NCBI RefSeq assembly: GCF_023343835.1
Contig: NC_064437.1
Location: 29,425,001 to 29,489,000 of the forward strand
DNA: 64,000 bases
DNA from: Lagopus muta
Taxonomy: Eukaryota > Chordata > Aves > Galliformes > Phasianidae
Reading direction: 5' to 3'
The notes beneath the pieces are model-generated. The model had not been told where the DNA came from and did not search any database. It worked only from the letters and a program-made list of their open reading frames with translations. The position numbers were made by a program, and so were the translations under genes. Shown here one piece after another: positions 1 through 10,631 of the stretch (the stretch's first letter is position 1; each line of letters begins with the position of its first letter).

Positions 1-230
1 TCTGTATCAATATCTCATATCAATATCACACTTTTGTGTGTATATGACTTTTTTTTAAAATAAATATATGCTTTAATGGAAGGGGACGCTTCATTTACAG
101 CAACCAGCGCACGGGGCATAGCAACAGACAGTCACTGTTCTGCTGTCAGAAGTGAGTTGTTGTATGTAGGAGTGGATAATTTATACATACCAAGACCTCA
201 CAAACTAAGATGTAGCGTTGTTTCTGAAAG

Positions 231-404
231 GTCTGTGGTGACTACTTGCTCTCCAAGATGGATGTTCAGAGCTGCATCTCTTACCGAAACTTTGTAAGCT
301 GCATGGGAGACTCGCGCTTGTTGAGCAAGATTGATGGCTACATTCAGGAACATCTTCTGCAGATTTCAGAACAGGAGGAATTCCTCAAGCTTCCACGGTT
401 AAAG
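231..404 (+). CDS. IVNS1ABP: IVNS1ABP coding exon a (start of BACK region)
   Basis: The exon has 58 codons in phase 0 and opens with [12 protein letters not shown] right after AG at 229-230. It is followed by a GTTAGC donor. It is the first exon of the gene inside the window. Positions 1-230 are intron with no coding match. Confidence 0.93.
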
Positions 405-3400
405 GTTAGCTGAAGTTTGTAGACATAGTTATATTGTGGGATTCTGGGCAATGGGAAGGAATTTTCAGATCAGCTTTCCAAAAAGTTATCCAAGGAGCTA
501 TTATTTAATTTTTCTACTTCTAGTTAGGAGGCCACAGCATGATGAGTTTTACCAACAACATAAGCATTCTGCCTGTATTAATATTCACGCTTAACTGCAG
601 AGAGTACATGCATCCTGCTTTAACATAAGTGATAACTGCAGCCGTACTTAAATGTACTTCGGAGTTTTTGCTGCACAGTCTGAGAGCTCCAGCTGTCTTA
701 TAGCTCTGCAGTACAGTGAGAGTTACTCTCACAATGTAAAGTATGGTATGCTAGGATAAAATCTGTAGAGCTAATCATCCAGTAATGCTTTCCTCTTCTA
801 TTTAAAGCTTGAAGTAATGCTTGAAGACAATGTTGGCCTACCCAGCAATGGCAAATTGTACACAAAGGTAATCAACTGGGTACAGCGCAGCATCTGGGAA
901 AATGGAGACAGCCTGGAAGATCTGATGAAAGAGGTTAGTCTTTAAGAAAATGGGGCTAAACACTTTTTTTTTTTTTTTTTTTTAATTATTATAAAGGATG
1001 AACCCTTTTTCTTTCTTTTTTTTTCTTTCCATTTTTTTAAACTATGACCCTCAAGAATTTAAATTTTACTGTAGGTACCCCTAAGCTGAGAAACTGGGGG
1101 GGTATTCAGGTGAGCTGAATGAACTGTTCAGTCTGGTCTTCTGCTTTCGTTTTTTGCTCGCTGTGTGCTGTATAGTACCCAAATAAGTTGCAAGTATCTT
1201 GCTTTAGAGCTGGGGAGGTGGTACTGAAACGTGCTGTAGGTCTTGATGCTTTCCTTTGCAGGTTTTGCTTGTAAATAAAAAGTAGGTAAAAGCTTCTAAT
1301 GGTTGTTCCTCCCCATTGATTTATCTCCCCATAGGTTTATTAACAAAACTAGGATACCAAGGCTGAAGAATCAAGAAGAACCCTCAAGTGTATTGACACG
1401 TACAGAAGCAGCAGTCCTGCCCCAGTTCTCCTAAGAAAATCCACTGTGGGCAGAGAACGATGATGATGATTTAATGGTGTTTACTTACTCACTTACAGGA
1501 TGCATTATTTTAAAAGTTTTGTGTTATTAAATGGCTTTGCTCATGAATACTAATAGAAGATGTAGCCCAGACAGTTGTTAATGTAAAAATTAGTGGGGAA
1601 TCCAAATTTCTAATTGGCTGGAAAAAAAAAAAAAGGACTTCAGAAATATCCATGAAACATCAAAATTTTCCCAGTTTGTTCTACAGGCACAATAAACCTT
1701 GAGAAACGTTTGTATAGGCAAAAGTAGATGTTGATGCTGTCATATTCTCAGTGTACATTTCCTCTGGGAATAACTCTTTTTAAGCTTTGCTCGTATTGAA
1801 ATTCGGATGCGTTTCACTGAAACAATTGCATCTGATGTTTAGATGTGGATAGCAGTTTCCTCCTCTGCTTAAATTTGTGTTGTCTCCTCTCATCCCCATT
1901 CCTTTCTTTTAAGAGTCCATTGTTGGCTTTTCGTAATTTCTTTTGGTCAAGATAAATATGTGTATTTTTCAAAGCAGAAAACTTGTTTGTGGGGATAACA
2001 GATACTTGCATGAGATTGTGAATTTATGTAAATTTGAAATCTGCAAATTAATGTACTTCTCGCTTGTCTAATGTTTCTGTGCTGGAAAACTCAGTAGAAG
2101 TCCTTGGAGACAGAAGATTTCTTTCAAGCTGAAAAAGTAAGGAACCTTCATCCAATGTTTGATGATTGCTGCCATGACATCTGCTTCCTTTTAGTTTTGT
2201 CATTCTGCTAGATTGAGATGAGATGACAAGAAGTATGCTGGCGACTGCCTTTTGTTAATCTGCCTGTAGCCACGTGGCAGCAGGAGCGGAAGCCAATGGG
2301 TAATCTGTTGTTGTTTTTGCAGGTTCAAACGCTGTACTACTCAGCTGATCACAAGCTGCTTGATGGAAATCTGCTAGATGGACAGGCTGAGGTGTATGGC
2401 AGTGATGATGACCACATTCAGTTTGTGCAGGTACAAATTGCAGACAGACTGAGGTAATGCCAGATAGACTGGAACAGTTCACAGCAGCCTGAAGTCTTGT
2501 GTACCGTAGCAGAAGAAGTAACTGTCATGGTGAAATACAGGACAAGAAAGTGTATCTAGATCAAGAAGGCTTGGAAGCAAATATTTAGACTCTGTTGCTG
2601 GGTATCCATCGGTTTCCATCAGACTGACTCAAAGTGAGCCTGTGCAAAAGAGTGCTTTAGGTTTGATGGTTTCACTTTGAAATAGGCCTTAGGCTGTTAG
2701 GAGGAAAAAAAGGTAGGGAAAAAAAATCTGTAGCAGATTAGTTGCAGCTTAGTAGGGATGTCTAGGAAATCATCTCCAGGACACTGAAAGAACTCTGCAT
2801 GACATGCAGTTTTCCTGCTCACAAGAATGAGATGCATCTTAAAATCTCAGCACCGAAAAATATTCCAGACATAAATTCTAATAGTTGAGCTGCCAGCATC
2901 TGTGTCTTCTGTTCATCTGTATTGATAACATGCAAGAGAAATTTTGAAAAGCAGCAGGAAATTAGGGTCCAGAGGAGGGCGATAAGATGATCAGGGGGCT
3001 GGAGCACCTCCCCTATGAGGACAGGCTGAGGGAGTTGGGCTTGTTCAGCCTGGAGAAGAGAAGGCTGCAGGGTGACCTCATTGCAGCCTGTCAATACCTG
3101 AAGGGAACCTACACCCAGGAGGGGAGTAAACTCTTCAAAAGAGCTGACAACAGCAGGACTAGGGGAAATGGATCCAAGTTGAAGGAGGGAAGATTTAGGT
3201 TGGATGTTAGGGGGAAGTTCTTTACAAGGAGAGTGGTTAGGCCCTGGAACGGGCTGCCCAGGGAGGTTGTGGATGCCCCGTCCTTGGATGTGTTTAAGGC
3301 CAGGTTGGACGGGGTCCTGGGCAACCTGATCTGAATGTGTATGTTTGGTGGCCCTGCTAGGCAGGGAGGTTGAAACTACATGATCCTTGAGGTCCCTTCC

Positions 3401-6400
3401 AACCCGGGTGATTCTGTGATTCTGTGAAATGGTTTCTGATCAAGAGAGAGATGATGCTTTGTGTACAAATCAGTGTCATGCTTTTTGAGAAGAGTCCTTT
3501 TTACAAAATCCTTTTCATAACAAGAACTCGGTATTTCAGAAACTGGAATCCAGCTTTTTAGAAACGTGGGCAGCCAAGAGAATGTGAAAAACCCACAGGC
3601 AGTGAGTGTGGGAAAAACTGATGTTAAAAAACTGAGTTACAGGTGTTAATAACTTCTGTGGCTGTTAAGGCAGCTTAAGGAAAAGAGAACAAAGTTTTAA
3701 TTGAATGAAGATTCAGAAGAAGCAGACCATCCACAAGCAAATTACTTTTCATGTTGAGCCAAATACAGCTGTTAAACTGTACTGCATGGTTGTCATGAGT
3801 AGTATAGTCTGGAAATTTTGTGACAGTTTCTATAGAAGTAAGACTGCAAGGAGCTGCAGGGGCACCAGAAACTTCGATATTAAGGTTATATAATCTTTGT
3901 TCCTAAACAGAACAGGCAAGAATTTTAACTTCTGTGTTTGGTTTTCACAATTTAGAAAAAGTTTGAACAGTCCAGCTAACTCTGCAGCATAGTCTGAAAT
4001 GGGAAAGTTTGTCTTTTCTTGATAAATCACAGTACAAATTTATTGAAGAAGAAAAGGAAGCAGAAATCTCTCGGTGGGAAGTATCAAGGGGTTAAAAACC
4101 AGAAAGCCAATCTGAACACAGAGCAGAAATAAGTTAATTTGTCTCCATGGAATGAAGAGGGTAGTTAATAATCTCTTCCAAATAGCTTTATACAATTAAT
4201 TTCCAGATACAGGGTTTTCGAGTTTGTAAGTCACTTGTCTCAGATTGAAGCGGATTTTCCTTTTGGTTTGAAATTCTTGCTAGTGATGCATATTGTCTAG
4301 GAATTAGCAGTGATTTCTGGTTGCACAGTGGGAGTACAAAGGTGCAAGCAAGGTGTCCTCTTGAATCGTTCTGCATTAGCTGAGAGAGGAGAAGGTAGAA
4401 GGAGGTGCAGTCTCTGGCTAGGTTTCTGTAGCTGCCTTTTGATTTTGCAGAAGAAGCCACCGCGTGAGAATGATCACAAGCAGATAAGTACCAGCTCCTC
4501 CGGAAGTCTTTCTCCAAATGCTACTGTGCACAGTTCTAAGCATGAATGGAAGATCATTGCTTCAGAAAAAACTTCAAGTGAGTATCAGAGGAAGTGGGGA
4601 GGTTGTCTAAGGGATGCATTATGTACCTGGCTCCCTTCCAGTCTGCAGGGATTCCACGTCTGTGAAGGTGTTTGTTCTTGCCGATGATTTGAATCGAGTA
4701 ATCTGCCCAGTAGTGTGTGGGCCATTTCTAATATAACTGGGGCCTGCATTTTGGTTACATATCAAGGGGCATCTGGAATCTTGTAGTGTGTACACTTGAC
4801 CCAGAAAGTCCTGAGGAGGTGGGCAGTCTGGTTAATTAGCAGAGCTATTTGCTGTGCATTGGAGGAGACTCCTGCCATTACTTTAGATTACTGTCGTATG
4901 TGTTAGTAGCACACAGTGTTTTTCAGTAACCAGGCTAACACTTGAAACTAATAACCATAAAAAATAGTACAAAAGGCTCTTTACACTTAGGAGAGAGGCA
5001 TGGCCAAAAGGACCTAACTGGCAGTCTGGTCTTCCTTTCTGTTCTCTTTGCTGTAGGCAACACGTACCTGTGTCTGGCAGTTCTGGACAGTGTTCTGTGT
5101 GTGATCTTCCTGCACGGCCGTAGCAGCCCTCACAGCTCTCCCATGAGCACGCCACGCCTGCTGAAGAGTCTGAGTTTTGAGCTGCAGCCAGACGATGTAA
5201 TAGAGAAGCCCATGTCTCCCATGCAGTATGCTCGGTCAGGGTTGGGCACAGCTGAGCTTAATGGCAAGCTAATTGCTGCAGGTAAAATAAACACTAACCA
5301 TTCTTTTATATAATAGTAACAATAATAAACTTGCTTGATCTGGGGGGGCTCAGTAAACAAGTGAAGCAATTAATCTTTGGAAATTTGGTACCATTTAATG
5401 TTTTGCCTTTTCTGTTAGGTGGCTACAACAGAGAGGAGTGTTTGCGTACAGTGGAATGCTATGATCCACAGAAGGACGCATGGACGTTCATCGCGCCTAT
5501 GAGAACACCCAGAGCTCGGTTCCAGATGGCCGTTTTAATGGTGTGTGGAGATGAGGTGAAATGTTGAGACTATGTAAATGTAGGTGGGACAAATATTGCA
5601 AGCTTCATAAAATGGTAACAAAAGTTGATTGTGTTCACAAGATGAGTAGAGATAATGAGTTGAATTGTTGCCTACTTGTAAGTGAAATGGGAATTCATGT
5701 TTTCCATTTAGGGGCAGCTGTATGTTGTGGGTGGGTCAAACGGTCACTCGGATGACTTGAGCTGCGGGGAAATGTATGAGCCAGAAATAGATGACTGGAC
5801 TCCTGTTCCAGAACTGAGAACCAATCGCTGCAATGCAGGTAATCGGTCTGCAGCTGATCAACAGCTTTTGTTTTTTCTTTATTAATTTAATAGCTTGCTT
5901 ACTGTTATTTCCTGTTACCAATAGGAGTGTGTGCCCTGAATGGAAGATTGTACATTGTTGGTGGTTCAGATCCTTATTGCCAAAAGGGACTTAAGAACTG
6001 TGATGTGTTTGATCCCATAACAAAATCCTGGACAAGCTGTGCCCCCCTCAATATCCGTAAGTTTACCGTGCAAGCTGAGAATTGTAGAATCATGGAATTC
6101 CTCAGGTTGGAAAAGGCCTTAAAGATCATCAAGTCTAACCACAACCTGACCACACTACCCCAACTCTAACAGCCCTCCGCTAAATTGCAGCCCTGAGCAC
6201 CACATCCAGATGGTTGTTGAGTCACCAGGCCTGGATGTGTTTAACACCTCCCTGGGGAGGGAGGGGAAGGAGATTGTAGATTCAAAGCAGCTGAAATTTA
6301 CAGGTTTTTTTGTTATGGTGTGCTGTTAGTGCAGGGCCTCTGTGCTGAGCTTTACCTTCTGGCATTTGCTTGCAGGGAGACATCAGTCTGCGGTGTGTGA

Positions 6401-7221
6401 GCTGGGGGGCCACCTGTACATCATTGGTGGGGCGGAGTCGTGGAACTGCTTAAGCAGCGTGGAGCGCTACAATCCTGAGAACAACACCTGGACCCTGATG
6501 GCACCCATGAACGTGGCTCGGAGGGGAGCTGGAGTGGCTGTGCATGACGGTAAGTGCACATGGGCTTAAGCAACCTCATTTGCTTCCTGAATTTGCCTTT
6601 GAGGAAACATGATAGAGAGAACTTGGCTGTGCCTTTAATGAATTAAAAACTGTGACCAGAAAAATAAATATTTATATATTTATTTTAGGAGCATCAGCTC
6701 TGCCCTTTCCTTTCAAGTTATCACACTGCAGCTTCCAGACTGTGACTGTTTGAAATTAGGCACTGGAAATTATTTCAGAGAAATCAGCTCTAACGAATAG
6801 GATAACCTGGCTGACCAGTGCCGTGACTTCAGAGCTCAAACAAGTGAAGGTTTCTGACAGGAAACCTCAAGCTCTTTCATTGTGGTGTGATCTCCCTTGA
6901 AAAAGGGAGGCTGTGGTTGGAAATGTAGAGGATGCTTAAAACTCCCATTTTTGTCTCCTTTGGACAGGAAAACTTTTTGTTGGAGGAGGATTTGATGGCT
7001 CTCATGCAGTGAGCTGCATGGAGATGTATGACCCTGCTAAAAATGAGTGGAAGATGATGGGAAATATGACCACTCCAAGAAGCAATGCTGGGATTACAAC
7101 AGTTGCAAACACTATTTATGCAGTTGGGGGATTTGATGGCAATGAATTCCTGAACACAGTTGAAGTCTACAACCCAGAATCAAATGAATGGAGCCCCTAC
7201 ACAAAAATTTACAAGTTTTAA
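231..7221 (+). CDS. IVNS1ABP: IVNS1ABP (NS1-binding protein), 3' part, ten coding exons
   Basis: This is the 3' part of the BTB-BACK-Kelch adaptor known as influenza virus NS1A-binding protein (ND1/KLHL39), a host protein. Ten exons join in phase to give 522 codons plus a stop. The human protein is about 642 residues, so roughly the first 120 residues (the BTB domain) lie left of the window. The order visible is a BACK region ([11 protein letters not shown]), a Ser/Pro-rich linker ([12 protein letters not shown]), and then six Kelch repeats with the GG motif and the Tyr and Trp spacings ([21 protein letters not shown]). It ends in YTKIYKF. The family binds F-actin and splicing factors and can serve as a cullin-3 adaptor, in nucleus and cytoplasm. 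I saw no frameshift or missing Kelch blade. Identity is very likely. The exact 5' extent cannot be judged here. Confidence 0.96.
808..933 (+). CDS. IVNS1ABP: IVNS1ABP coding exon b (BACK domain)
   Basis: The exon has 42 codons in phase 0, with an AAAG acceptor and a GTTAGT donor. It includes [20 protein letters not shown], the conserved BACK helix region. Confidence 0.95.
2323..2430 (+). CDS. IVNS1ABP: IVNS1ABP coding exon c
   Basis: The exon has 36 codons in phase 0 between TTTTTGCAG and a GTACAA donor. It carries [17 protein letters not shown] and the acidic SDDDHIQF stretch. Confidence 0.95.
2955..3428 (+). mobile_element. CR1 LINE, 5'-truncated copy
   Basis: This copy carries the 3' end of CR1 ORF2, with [20 protein letters not shown] then [19 protein letters not shown]. 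It is followed by the CR1 3' UTR and the GATTCTGTGATTCTGTGA tail. It lies sense in the IVNS1ABP intron between 2,430 and 4,451. The 115-codon frame at 2987-3334 is a relic of the element, not a gene. Confidence 0.93.
4451..4577 (+). CDS. IVNS1ABP: IVNS1ABP coding exon d (linker)
   Basis: The exon is 127 bases after TTTTGCAG and encodes KKPPREN and a Ser-rich linker ending in EKTS. One base is carried over the GTGAGT donor. Confidence 0.94.
5057..5281 (+). CDS. IVNS1ABP: IVNS1ABP coding exon e (linker to first Kelch blade)
   Basis: The exon is 225 bases after CTGTAG. It encodes [10 protein letters not shown], the Ser/Pro linker and [19 protein letters not shown], where the Kelch domain begins. 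The donor is GTAAAA. Confidence 0.95.
5419..5540 (+). CDS. IVNS1ABP: IVNS1ABP coding exon f (Kelch repeat)
   Basis: The exon is 122 bases after TCTGTTAG. It encodes [17 protein letters not shown] and then [16 protein letters not shown], one Kelch unit. The donor is GTGTGT. Confidence 0.95.
5712..5838 (+). CDS. IVNS1ABP: IVNS1ABP coding exon g (Kelch repeat)
   Basis: The exon is 127 bases after CCATTTAG. It encodes [20 protein letters not shown] and then [12 protein letters not shown]. The donor is GTAATC. Confidence 0.95.
5925..6056 (+). CDS. IVNS1ABP: IVNS1ABP coding exon h (Kelch repeat)
   Basis: The exon is 132 bases after CCAATAG. It encodes [20 protein letters not shown] and ends at LNI with one base before GTAAGT. 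Confidence 0.95.
6085..6260 (-). mobile_element. CR1 3'-end fragment, antisense
   Basis: It starts with a form of AATCATGGAATTCCTCAGGT and then GGAAAAGGCCTTAAAGATCA, the complement of a CR1 3' tail. It is degraded and sits in the short intron between 6,056 and 6,376. Confidence 0.75.
6376..6549 (+). CDS. IVNS1ABP: IVNS1ABP coding exon i (Kelch repeat)
   Basis: The exon is 174 bases after CTTGCAG. It encodes [20 protein letters not shown] and then [17 protein letters not shown]. The donor is GTAAGT. Confidence 0.95.
6968..7221 (+). CDS. IVNS1ABP: IVNS1ABP terminal coding exon j (last Kelch repeats, stop)
   Basis: The exon is 254 bases after TTGGACAG. It encodes [20 protein letters not shown] and the final blade [20 protein letters not shown] ends at 7221. 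Confidence 0.95.
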
Positions 7222-7821
7222 GTGAATTAAATTCCCATTTCAAACTAACAGGCTTAGTGATGTAATTGTGTTTTAGTAGAGGTACACATGTGAATAGGTC
7301 TGGGGAGGGCGTAGATGTTGCCAACAGCAACACAGAGCTTTTGCATATTGCATATTAATGTGCTGTACATATTTGTTTTGGGAAGAATATTGAGATGAAG
7401 GGGTTTCTGGTATATTTTAGAACTTTATTTTAGTTTTTTTTTTAAAAGACTTTGAAGATACTGCAAGAGAACCCAGACTGGGCCTATTATTTCAGGAGCT
7501 TCCTCCAGCGTTTGTTTTTGTCACTTTGCACATGAAGCAACTTTCTTTTCTCGCAGCGTGTTCCTGAGGCAGGAAGTGCAAGGACTGGGGAATAGTTTTC
7601 TCATCGGGCCTTGTTTCTCTTCAGTAACTGAAACAATCTGTAACAAGCCTTATTTAAACAGATATGTTTTTTTTGTTTGTTTGTTTGTTTTTTTTTTTTA
7701 ATTAAAAAAATATATGCCTGCTACTACCTTATCTTTTATGATTGTCTTTTTATAACAGTTTTTATATACTCAGCAGAGCGTTTTATCTGTTGAAATAAAA
7801 ATGGCAGATAAAGTTATTGAA
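7222..7821 (+). other. IVNS1ABP: IVNS1ABP 3' UTR (probable extent)
   Basis: This is non-coding sequence after the stop, with T-rich runs near 7,436 and 7,667-7,700. An AATAAA at 7794-7799 puts a cleavage site about 15-25 bases further on. A second AATAAA at 8821-8826 could give a longer form. Confidence 0.6.
7794..7799 (+). promoter_or_regulatory. IVNS1ABP: Poly(A) signal AATAAA, IVNS1ABP
   Basis: This canonical hexamer lies about 570 bases after the stop codon in a T-rich 3' UTR. It is the first AATAAA seen after the stop. Confidence 0.6.
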
Positions 7822-9374
7822 GCAAGGAGGCAGCCTTGGACTTCACAGTGAATAAGTGCAACGACTGATTTACCTCTGTACGTGAGCTTCTGAGCTTTTG
7901 CCTCTGCCACAGCATTGCAACTTAGCATGCAGAACTTTGGTGAGATGGGAATGGAGTTTCTGAACGTGATGTAGCTCTGACTTTCCAGTATGGGAAGCTT
8001 ATTTTGGCTCCAGATACTTTGACAAAAATGCAGAGGGTGATTTCTGTACAGCAGTTTTGTTACTATGGTTGACCTAACATTTGTAAAACAAACTTTAAGT
8101 GTGGGGTTTTTCTCATGGTTTTTAAACTATTTCTGAGTTGGCAATGAAAATGTATTCATCTGATCTGTTTAGTAACTGTCTTTTTTTTCTAATATTACAA
8201 ATTTAAACTTTGGTAGGACACCAAGTTATGTGCTCATAGTACTGTGTTTAGTTCATTTCTTCTATTCATACAGATAATGCGTTGGCTTGGATGACTAAAT
8301 GTGTCTAAATGTGTAGTTGCTGCACATCTAACTCCAGGTGCCAAAAGCATCACTTACGGCTTGCTGATGATGCAAACACATTAAAGGTACCTTTTGGGAA
8401 ATCCTTGCACCACAGGGTTGTGTGTGGTGTCTTTGTGTTCTGTTCTTTAGTGCTGTAAACTGTCCCTAATTAAAGCAGAAGTTCAGGTGTCCCTGTGTGT
8501 AGCACCTGTAACTGAGCCATGGACTGAGGGAACCAGAAGGGTGAGGGCCTCCACGTGCCTCCCACCATGCTGATGGTACTTGCACCTGGCTTGAGGAGAA
8601 CCACTGTGCTTGTCCCAGGGAGCTGCAGCAGCTGCCAGCTGCCTCCTTGCTAAGTCGAGCTGCTGCTCAACTCAAGAAAACTGCTTCTTTGTGTTCTGTG
8701 TAAATGGAAGTGAGGTGATGTAACAGGAGCTGAGGTGAGAAATCAGCCCCACAACTGCAGCGTTGTAAGAAATTCTGCACTTTAGGTGTGTTCCAAAGTA
8801 TCAGTCAAGTAGCTGTGGGAAATAAAGCCTGTGGTGCTTTGGATGCATGGATGCTTATGGTGGCACTGCATTCTGAATTTACTGCTTTGACTCGCATCTC
8901 TACAAGGCTACAAGTACTACTAGGAACAGGCTTCAGCTACAGTCCTTCTGTTTCACACCCCAGAACATGTTAGTAGAATGCTAAGGCTATTTACTGAAGC
9001 AGAGAAACTGAAGAGAATTATTGTTATCCCAACCTCTAAAATGGAGTGTATTCTAACAAGGAGAGTCTGCATGAGAAATCCAAAGTAGTTGTGATCAGTC
9101 TTCCTCCAAAGTTTATCAGAGCTGTGAGCCCTCCTCCTTGGTTAAGCAAAGCAAATACAGTGTGCTTAAGTGGCTCTAGTTTCCTGCTTGTGTGGTACAA
9201 ACTATCAGGAAAGCAACTTAGACAGCTATGGGACACAATTTCAGTGAAAATATCCCCCAAAATGAATAACTTTTAGAGGCCATAAGATTCACTTCAGTTA
9301 AGGAGGAGAACTGCACTAGATTGCTCTCCAGGGAGTTAGGCAGAGTGAGAACGGAGTTGATGAAAGCAATGCTG
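7822..9374. other. Gap between the convergent IVNS1ABP and SWT1 3' ends
   Basis: The stretch is about 1.5 kb with no exon, CR1 copy or RNA gene that I can support. Short open frames here have no coding look. The right end is set by the minus-strand poly(A) signal of SWT1, the left end by that of IVNS1ABP. Confidence 0.6.
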
Positions 9375-9394
9375 TCATTGAGAATTAACTGACA

Positions 9395-9400
9395 TTTATT
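9395..9400 (-). promoter_or_regulatory. SWT1: Poly(A) signal AATAAA, SWT1
   Basis: A canonical hexamer read on the minus strand, about 1.13 kb past the stop and followed by T-rich sense sequence. Confidence 0.6.
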
Positions 9401-9814
9401 ATAACAATATATTAAATTTTTATAGTAAACATTTTACAATCCAAAAGTTAATATCAAAATAAACACTTGCTGAACTTTACCAGTCATCTGTCTCTGTACA
9501 AATACATAAAAGAGGTAGGTTTAAAGACCACAGCAGCTTTGGAAATGGCTTTTAGAAAGTTTTGTTGACTTAATTAAAGCAGTTTTGGAGAGCAACAAAC
9601 AATAGATTTGAATAGAGTTGTCACCTGAAAGCAGGCAAACCACAGGTACAACACACAGGGAAAGAGATGACTTTGTAAGAAAAGAGGATGAGAAGAATGA
9701 GGAATTCACCAAAAGAGTTTCTCTAGCAAGTTTCTACTGTACGAAGATTAAGTGGATATTTTAAAAAGAAAAACACCACTTTCAATTTGATAACATTTTA
9801 AGGGTTTTCTTTTT

Positions 9815-9816
<2 letters not shown>

Positions 9817-9860
<44 letters not shown>
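9817..9860 (-). repeat. Poly(A) tract of 44 within the SWT1 3' UTR
   Basis: This is an unbroken run of T on the plus strand, preceded by T-rich sequence with two C interruptions. On the SWT1 mRNA it would be an internal A44. Confidence 0.9.
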
Positions 9861-9861
<1 letters not shown>

Positions 9862-10525
9862 GAAGTATAATTCGCATGCCTAATTAGAGACCGTTCAGGT
9901 TTCAATGCTTTTAACAGATTTGAGTTTTCAATGGAAAAGGTATTCAGGATCTTCTGACAAAAGCACTTAAAGAGAGGCCCAGGACAAACATCTACATGAC
10001 AGTGAACATCAGTCCACTTCTTTCCTTACCTTCTCTGTCCAGCCTTAGGTAGTGCAGTATGCAGGAGGCTCGCATTGCATTTGTGTTTAAATCCCTCCTA
10101 GCTGTAAGAATGGCAAGCATCGTGCCTCTAAGGTTTTGCATCCAACTGTGCTCATTCCACTCCTTTCAAGAGCTTTGAATATCATATTTTCTATTTTCCC
10201 CGGCACTTCCAAAAAAATCAGCAAAAAAACCCCAGACTTACTGATTTTTCTATATAACCATGTAATCATTAGTAATAGTTCTAACTTCCAACTCACAAAA
10301 TATCACAAAACTTTTATCAGACCCGAGATCTTCACTTGAAACAGGAAATGCTAATAGTTAAGAGTCAAAAGATCTTTTTTTCTTCCTTCAACTCAATTAT
10401 AAAAAGCACCGTTGAGGAAAAAAAGAAGGCAGTTTTGGCTTCCTGAACATTCCCTCTCACTGCTCTCCTGTCTTCATTTGGACCAAAATCGAGGGGTGAA
10501 CACTGTGGTTTCAGACCTTGTGATG

Positions 10526-10631
10526 TCAAAGCCACCCCCTGGTCTTTGCTTCCATGTGTGCAGATGCATGATGCTGCTTGATGCTGTGATGCAGCTCAGC
10601 CAGCTGGCAACAGCCCACCTCTAATCTTCCT
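10526..10631 (-). CDS. SWT1: SWT1 terminal coding exon 17 (stop)
   Basis: The exon is 106 bases after CTTCTCTAG and encodes [19 protein letters not shown] and then [11 protein letters not shown] with a TGA stop. It is too short for a normal open-frame scan. It was found by phase and by MEAK.RGW, which is shared with mammals. Mammalian SWT1 runs on for about ten residues after RGW, so the bird C terminus is shorter. Confidence 0.85.

Larger units (their letters stand above)
9375..10525 (-). other. SWT1: SWT1 3' UTR
   Basis: This is non-coding sequence between the TGA and a minus-strand AATAAA at 9395-9400. It includes an uninterrupted A-run of 44 on the sense strand (T on plus, 9817-9860). 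No other gene is seen. Confidence 0.65.

Noticed and set aside
76..297. 73-codon frame at the left edge
   Set aside because: It overlaps the start of an IVNS1ABP exon in the wrong frame, and its first part is intron.
2987..3334. 115-codon frame that looks like a small protein
   Set aside because: It is the C-terminal part of CR1 ORF2 in a 5'-truncated copy, not a host gene. The same holds for frames at 28,427-28,849, 34,193-34,853 and 62,483-62,890.
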